64,000 bases of DNA, from the NCBI GenBank assembly GCA_022843385.1, contig JALHNT010000041.1, forward strand, positions 1 through 64,000, given 5' to 3'. The stretch is from Anaerolineae bacterium. GTDB taxonomy: Bacteria > Chloroflexota > Anaerolineae > Aggregatilineales > Phototrophicaceae. Made by a program: the position numbers and the translations under genes. Below, piece after piece: positions 60,681 to 64,000 of this stretch. The notes under the pieces are model-generated. The model worked only from the letters and a program-made list of their open reading frames with translations, did no database searches and was not told the DNA's origin. Position 1 is the first letter of the stretch. The number at the start of each line of letters is the position of its first letter.

Positions 60681-61097
60681 TTACAGGTGCGCCACCAGCG
60701 AATGATTGGCGCGTTCCCAGTTCAGCGTTGGGTCCATTTCGCTGAGAAATGCCCGCGCTTCAGCCAGGGTGTCGAACGTCCGGCTGCGAAGTTTGAAGAT
60801 CGATGTGCCCAACATCACCCCCATTTTGACCAGCATCGATTTCTCTCTCAGGTTTATCGACCAGCCGGATCGCGGATGCGTTTCGATCTGGCGCACGACA
60901 TTCATGACTTCTTTGGGCGATAAAGCCTGGGTGACCGCGCCGACATCACAAATGTTATGGACGAGGGCGCGCGGGCTGCTTGTGACAAAGTCCTTGGCCG
61001 TTGTCAGGCTTTCGATCATCTCATCCGGGGTCATCACACCCGAATACGCGATGTAGATGATTTCGTTCTCGATGTACCAATCAATGGAATAGGGCAT
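60681..61097 (-). CDS. STAS/SpoIIAA-like small protein
   Basis: This 138-residue protein has the alpha/beta pattern of the SpoIIAA-like/STAS group (IDWYIENEIIYIAYSGVMTPDEM, ALVHNICDVGAVTQALSPKE, RTFDTLAEARAFL). The LAEARAFL ending is typical of SpoIIAA-like proteins. AGAG lies upstream of the ATG at 61097. Such domains bind nucleotides, lipids or partner proteins, but no anti-sigma factor or other partner is adjacent. Function is unassigned. Confidence 0.75.
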   Translation of the reverse strand: MPYSIDWYIENEIIYIAYSGVMTPDEMIESLTTAKDFVTSSPRALVHNICDVGAVTQALSPKEVMNVVRQIETHPRSGWSINLREKSMLVKMGVMLGTSIFKLRSRTFDTLAEARAFLSEMDPTLNWERANHSLVAHL

Positions 61098-61442
61098 CTA
61101 CTGGCTCTCTTATCTTTCGATTCTGAACACTAACTATCATTGTATCGCTTGGGAATTCATTTAAGCCTTAAGATACAATGCACGACTCGTCCACCATAGG
61201 TGACCGCGCTCTAGGCCGGTTCATATCGATCCCCCCTCTTATCCATCCCGCAACAAAGCCGTTCTACCACTTTCGTCCGCTTTTCTAACCGGATAGCAAC
61301 CCTCTACGGGAAAAATGACCCGGCCAACTCGTGCTTAACTCGTACCTTTTGGTAACCCACTCGAACAAATAATCGATTATAATGAAGAACGTCTGTTCTT
61401 GAAGAGCCGGGGGATGAACCGGCTGAAGAAGGAGTACACCCC
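61098..61442. other. Gene-free gap upstream of the portal gene
   Basis: No gene, repeat or RNA is recognised here. A TATAAT hexamer at 61378-61383 lies about 60 bases before the portal gene start, but no minus-35 at a good distance is present. Confidence 0.5.
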
Positions 61443-62903
61443 ATGTTCAACTGGCTTTCCACCCTGTTCCCGCGCCGTGACCATCTGCGCCCCGCCCCGC
61501 ATATGCAGGCGGTCGCGCTGCATAACAGCTTCAGCGGCCCCAACCTGGCCGAGACCGAAGCGCAGTCGCGGCTCTACCAGCACTCGCCCTGGGTCTACAT
61601 CGCCGTCAACCGCATCGCCGAGGCCGCCGCCCTGGTGCCGCTGCGGGTGCGCCGCCGCATCGGTGACCGCCTGTCCGAAGTCGAACGCCACCCGCTGGAG
61701 CAACTGCTGGATGCGCCCAACCCCTACCTCAGCCGCTTCGAGCTGATCGAGCAAACGGTGGGGATGCTGGAACTGACCGGTAACGCCTACTGGTTCCTGG
61801 CTGGCGACGGGCAGCCACGTGAAATCTGGCCGCTGCGCCCGGATCGCATCAGCATCGTGCCGGACGCCGAGAACTACGTCAAAGGCTACGTCTACGAAAT
61901 CGATGGTCAGCGCATCCCGCTGCTGCCGGTGGAAGTCGTCCATTTCAAGCGCTGGCACCCGGCCAATGATTACTACGGCCTGAGTGCGCTGGAGGCCGCC
62001 CGCCTTGCCATCAGCAGCGACCGGGCGATGGCCGAGTGGAACAAAAACACCTTCGGCAAGGATAACGGCGTCCCCGCCGGGATCGTCACCATCAAGGATT
62101 TCGTGACTGATGCCGACTTCGAGCGCATCAAACACGATTGGCGACAGACTTACGGCGGCCCACAGCGGCGCACTGCCTTCCTGCGCGGGGGCAATATCGA
62201 GTGGCACAACATCGGCCTCAGCCATAACGAACTCGATTTCCTCAAAGGGCGGCAGGCGCACCGCGACGAAATCCTCAACCTGTTCGGGCTGCCGGTCGGT
62301 CTGTTGAGCGAGAACGCCACCGAAGCCAACGCCAAAGTGGCCGAGCGCCTGTTCATCGAGCGCACCCTATGGCCCAAGTTGGTGCGGCTGGCGCAGAAGA
62401 TCAGCCAGGATTTGCTGCCGTTCTGGCCGGGCAGCTATGTCGCCGAGTTCGACGACATCCGCCCCACCGATACCCAGGCGCGCCTGGACGACATCCGCGC
62501 CGCCTACCCGGTCTTGAGCATCAACGAGATCCGCGAGCGCTACTATCAACTGCCGGCTGCCCTCTGGGGACAGCTTCCGGTGGGTGCCGACAAAACGCTC
62601 ATGTCGTCCGACGACGACGACGACGACGACACAAAGCCTGCCACAACCGGTCTGCCAACTGCCGCCGCTGCCGCCAAGAGCGACCCGGAAGCGCAGCAGA
62701 TGGAGCTGAAACAGTGGGAACGCTTCGCCCTCAAACGCCTGGGGCAAACCCAACCGCGCCCGTTCGAGGTGCGCAACCTGCCCGATGAGCTGGCCTTTGA
62801 ACTCTCCGCTGAGGTGCTGGCAGCGGACGATGCCGAGCAACTGCGGGCGGCCTTCGCCGCGGCCCGGCTGCGTCTCGAAGAGCAGTCGATAGTAAGTGGC
62901 TGA
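61443..62903 (+). CDS. HK97-family phage portal protein
   Basis: This 486-residue protein starts with AAGGAG eight bases upstream. The opening MFNWLSTLFPRR and the core WVYIAVNRIAEAAALVPLRVRRR, TGNAYWFLAGDGQP and the conserved GLSALEAARLAI are typical of HK97-type portal proteins, which form the DNA-entry ring of tailed phage and gene transfer agent capsids. The C-terminal part contains SSDDDDDDDTK, encoded by an E word of the intergenic repeat family (62602-62636). Terminase, protease and capsid genes are not present within the neighbouring genes; downstream is an unrelated TPR gene on the other strand. It may be an isolated remnant or part of a dispersed element. Confidence 0.9.
   Translation: MFNWLSTLFPRRDHLRPAPHMQAVALHNSFSGPNLAETEAQSRLYQHSPWVYIAVNRIAEAAALVPLRVRRRIGDRLSEVERHPLEQLLDAPNPYLSRFELIEQTVGMLELTGNAYWFLAGDGQPREIWPLRPDRISIVPDAENYVKGYVYEIDGQRIPLLPVEVVHFKRWHPANDYYGLSALEAARLAISSDRAMAEWNKNTFGKDNGVPAGIVTIKDFVTDADFERIKHDWRQTYGGPQRRTAFLRGGNIEWHNIGLSHNELDFLKGRQAHRDEILNLFGLPVGLLSENATEANAKVAERLFIERTLWPKLVRLAQKISQDLLPFWPGSYVAEFDDIRPTDTQARLDDIRAAYPVLSINEIRERYYQLPAALWGQLPVGADKTLMSSDDDDDDDTKPATTGLPTAAAAAKSDPEAQQMELKQWERFALKRLGQTQPRPFEVRNLPDELAFELSAEVLAADDAEQLRAAFAAARLRLEEQSIVSG
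62602..62636 (+). repeat. E word of the intergenic mosaic inside the portal gene
   Basis: TGTCGTCCGAC followed by a run of GAC units and ACACAAA matches the GAC-run word at 282-332 and 21701-21746. Here it is in frame and adds an acidic Asp run to the portal C-terminal region. Confidence 0.75.
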
Positions 62904-63081
62904 TAGTTGGATGTCGATAGCTGATAGGCACTGGTTGGCGGCTCCGCTTCATCTCCCGCGGTGGCCGCCCTGGTCAGACGGAAGCGCCCTTGCGCTTCCC
63001 TACGAACCCGGTGCGTAGGGACACCCAACGGGGTGTCCGCCTGAAATGGCCTATCCGCCTGAAACCGCCTGCCCGCCCCGC
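62904..63081. repeat. Intergenic palindromes after the portal gene
   Basis: Two palindromes lie here: GGAAGCGC-CCTT-GCGCTTCC (62980-62999) and GGACACCC-AACG-GGGTGTCC (63019-63038), both 8-4-8. The first part (62881-62927) also resembles mosaic word B (CAGTCGATAGTAAGTGG, CGATAGCTGATAGG). No gene is seen. Confidence 0.7.
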
Positions 63082-64000
63082 TCACACCCCGTCGCCGCCC
63101 AACTGCCCCTCGGCCTCGGCGATCCATTCCAGCATCAAGTCGGCATCGTCCACCATTCCCATCTGCCGATAATACTTCTCGGCCTCGCGCCAGCAGGCAA
63201 TGGCCTGCGGTAGATCGCCTGTTTCTTCGTAAGCAATGCCCAGATTACGTTGCGTCGTTGCATAATCCAGCGGGGCGGCCTCCGGTGTACGGTAGATGAG
63301 CGCCTGCTGGTAGGCGGCGATGGTGCGCTGGAGGTTCTCCGCCCGGTCTTCGACTGCCGCCAGAGTTTGGTAGGCAGTTCCCAGGTTGTTCTGGGTCATG
63401 GCATAAGCCAGCGGGGCGGCCTCTGGCGTGCGGTAGATGAGCGCCTGCTGGTAGGCGGCGATGGTGCGCTGGAGGTTCTCCGCCCGGTCTTCGACTGCCG
63501 CCAGAGTTTGGTAGGCAGTTCCCAGGTTGTTCTGGGTCATGGCATAATCCAGCGGGGCGGCCTCCGGCGTGCAGTAGATGAGCGCCTGCTGATAGGTGGC
63601 GATGGCACGCTTCAGGTTTTCTTCCCGGTCTTCGACTGCGGCCAGATCGCAGTAGGCAGTCCCCAGGTTGTTCTGGATTGTGGCATAAGCCAGCGGGGCG
63701 GCCTCCAGCGTGCGGTAGATGAGCGCCTGCTGGAAGGCGGCGATGGCGCGTTCCAGGTTGGCACGGCGATCTCCCAGTGGGTGATCCGAATAGAGATTCC
63801 CCAGGCTATTCTGCACATTTGCCCGCAGCGCTTCATCCGGGCTATCTGCCAGTTTAGTCGCCACTCGTTCCAGCCACTCCATCCGCTGCGGGAAGCGCCC
63901 GCGATTGGCGAGGAAGTTAGAACAGGCAGCGTACAGCCAATACGCATCCTCATAGCGTTCGGCGCTCATCGCCCATTCAAATGCTGCTTCCAGATTATCC
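63082..64000 (-). CDS. C-terminal TPR region of a larger protein (partial, cut by the window end)
   Basis: The reading frame stays open to the end of the window, reading DNLEAAFEWAMSAERY upstream of the internal Met. That NLEAAFEWA segment is the usual helix at the start of the C-terminal TPR region of STAND/NB-ARC-type ATPases and some LuxR/SARP regulators. At least 305 residues are visible, with about five TPR units of roughly 42 residues. Three of them are almost identical (NNLGTAYQTLAAVEDRAENL and IAAYQQALIYRTPEAAPL). The nucleotide-binding part must lie beyond the window. The true start is outside, so only the C-terminal part is given. Confidence 0.8.
   Translation of the reverse strand, partial: DNLEAAFEWAMSAERYEDAYWLYAACSNFLANRGRFPQRMEWLERVATKLADSPDEALRANVQNSLGNLYSDHPLGDRRANLERAIAAFQQALIYRTLEAAPLAYATIQNNLGTAYCDLAAVEDREENLKRAIATYQQALIYCTPEAAPLDYAMTQNNLGTAYQTLAAVEDRAENLQRTIAAYQQALIYRTPEAAPLAYAMTQNNLGTAYQTLAAVEDRAENLQRTIAAYQQALIYRTPEAAPLDYATTQRNLGIAYEETGDLPQAIACWREAEKYYRQMGMVDDADLMLEWIAEAEGQLGGDGV

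Noticed and set aside
61378..61383. Promoter for the portal gene
   Set aside because: TATAAT is present but the only TTGGTA-like hexamer is 23 bases away, too far for a standard promoter.
1..64000. tRNA and rRNA genes
   Set aside because: No cloverleaf with a GGTTCGA-type arm and no rRNA-like stretch was recognised in the intergenic regions; a tool search such as tRNAscan would be needed to be sure.

Overview
The window is a high-GC bacterial chromosome fragment. It is most consistent with a Chloroflexota bacterium of the Anaerolineae type. That placement is an inference from style, not from a marker gene: DUF11, DNRLRE-like and subtilase surface proteins with Thr-Asn-Thr-Pro linkers, GAF-rich histidine kinases, secreted glycoside hydrolase-like proteins with WNEPN motifs, many intergenic repeats, and a dispersed tail-like gene set. 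No rRNA, tRNA or CRISPR array was recognised.

Layout. 1-616 is a mosaic of short intergenic repeat words. 617-3799 (minus) encodes a large secreted subtilase. 4642-17356 (plus) is a co-directional signalling block: a PilJ/GAF membrane sensor, a lipoprotein of the NMT1/THI5 solute-binding type with no ABC permease or ATPase beside it, a 1859-residue histidine kinase with PAS and GAF domains, a threonine-synthase-like PLP enzyme fused to two response-regulator receiver domains, a single-domain response regulator, a GNAT acetyltransferase and a HEAT-repeat protein. 17625-21245 holds a small histidine kinase, a PH-like/zinc-ribbon protein and an APH-family phosphotransferase. 21817-25477 is a small tail-like phage module set among dispersed repeats. 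25610-30627 is mixed metabolism: a lipase-like hydrolase, a CcrM-like DNA methyltransferase with a RAMA domain, a lipoprotein, a SAM methyltransferase, an enoyl-CoA hydratase family protein and a small secreted protein.

30917-47714 is a cell-surface polysaccharide region. Four consecutive paralogous glycoside-hydrolase-like proteins are followed by a CopD-like membrane protein, a GT39-type membrane glycosyltransferase, a Bcp peroxiredoxin, three GT4 glycosyltransferases, a Wzx-like flippase and an FkbM methyltransferase. 47763-49614 (minus) is the tsaE-tsaB-rimI tRNA/ribosome modification operon. It is followed by an MBL hydrolase, a PAS histidine kinase, a DEAD-box helicase, a fatty acid desaturase and a 1400-residue secreted protein with three DNRLRE-like modules. 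At the right edge are a STAS/SpoIIAA-like small protein, an isolated HK97-type portal gene, and the TPR tail of a gene that runs out of the window.

The most unusual items are the threonine-synthase-REC-REC fusion inside a two-component cluster, the modular intergenic repeat family that also appears inside the portal gene, one repeat inserted into the palindrome of another, the four-gene glycoside hydrolase array, and the separation of tail-like genes from the portal gene by about 36 kb.
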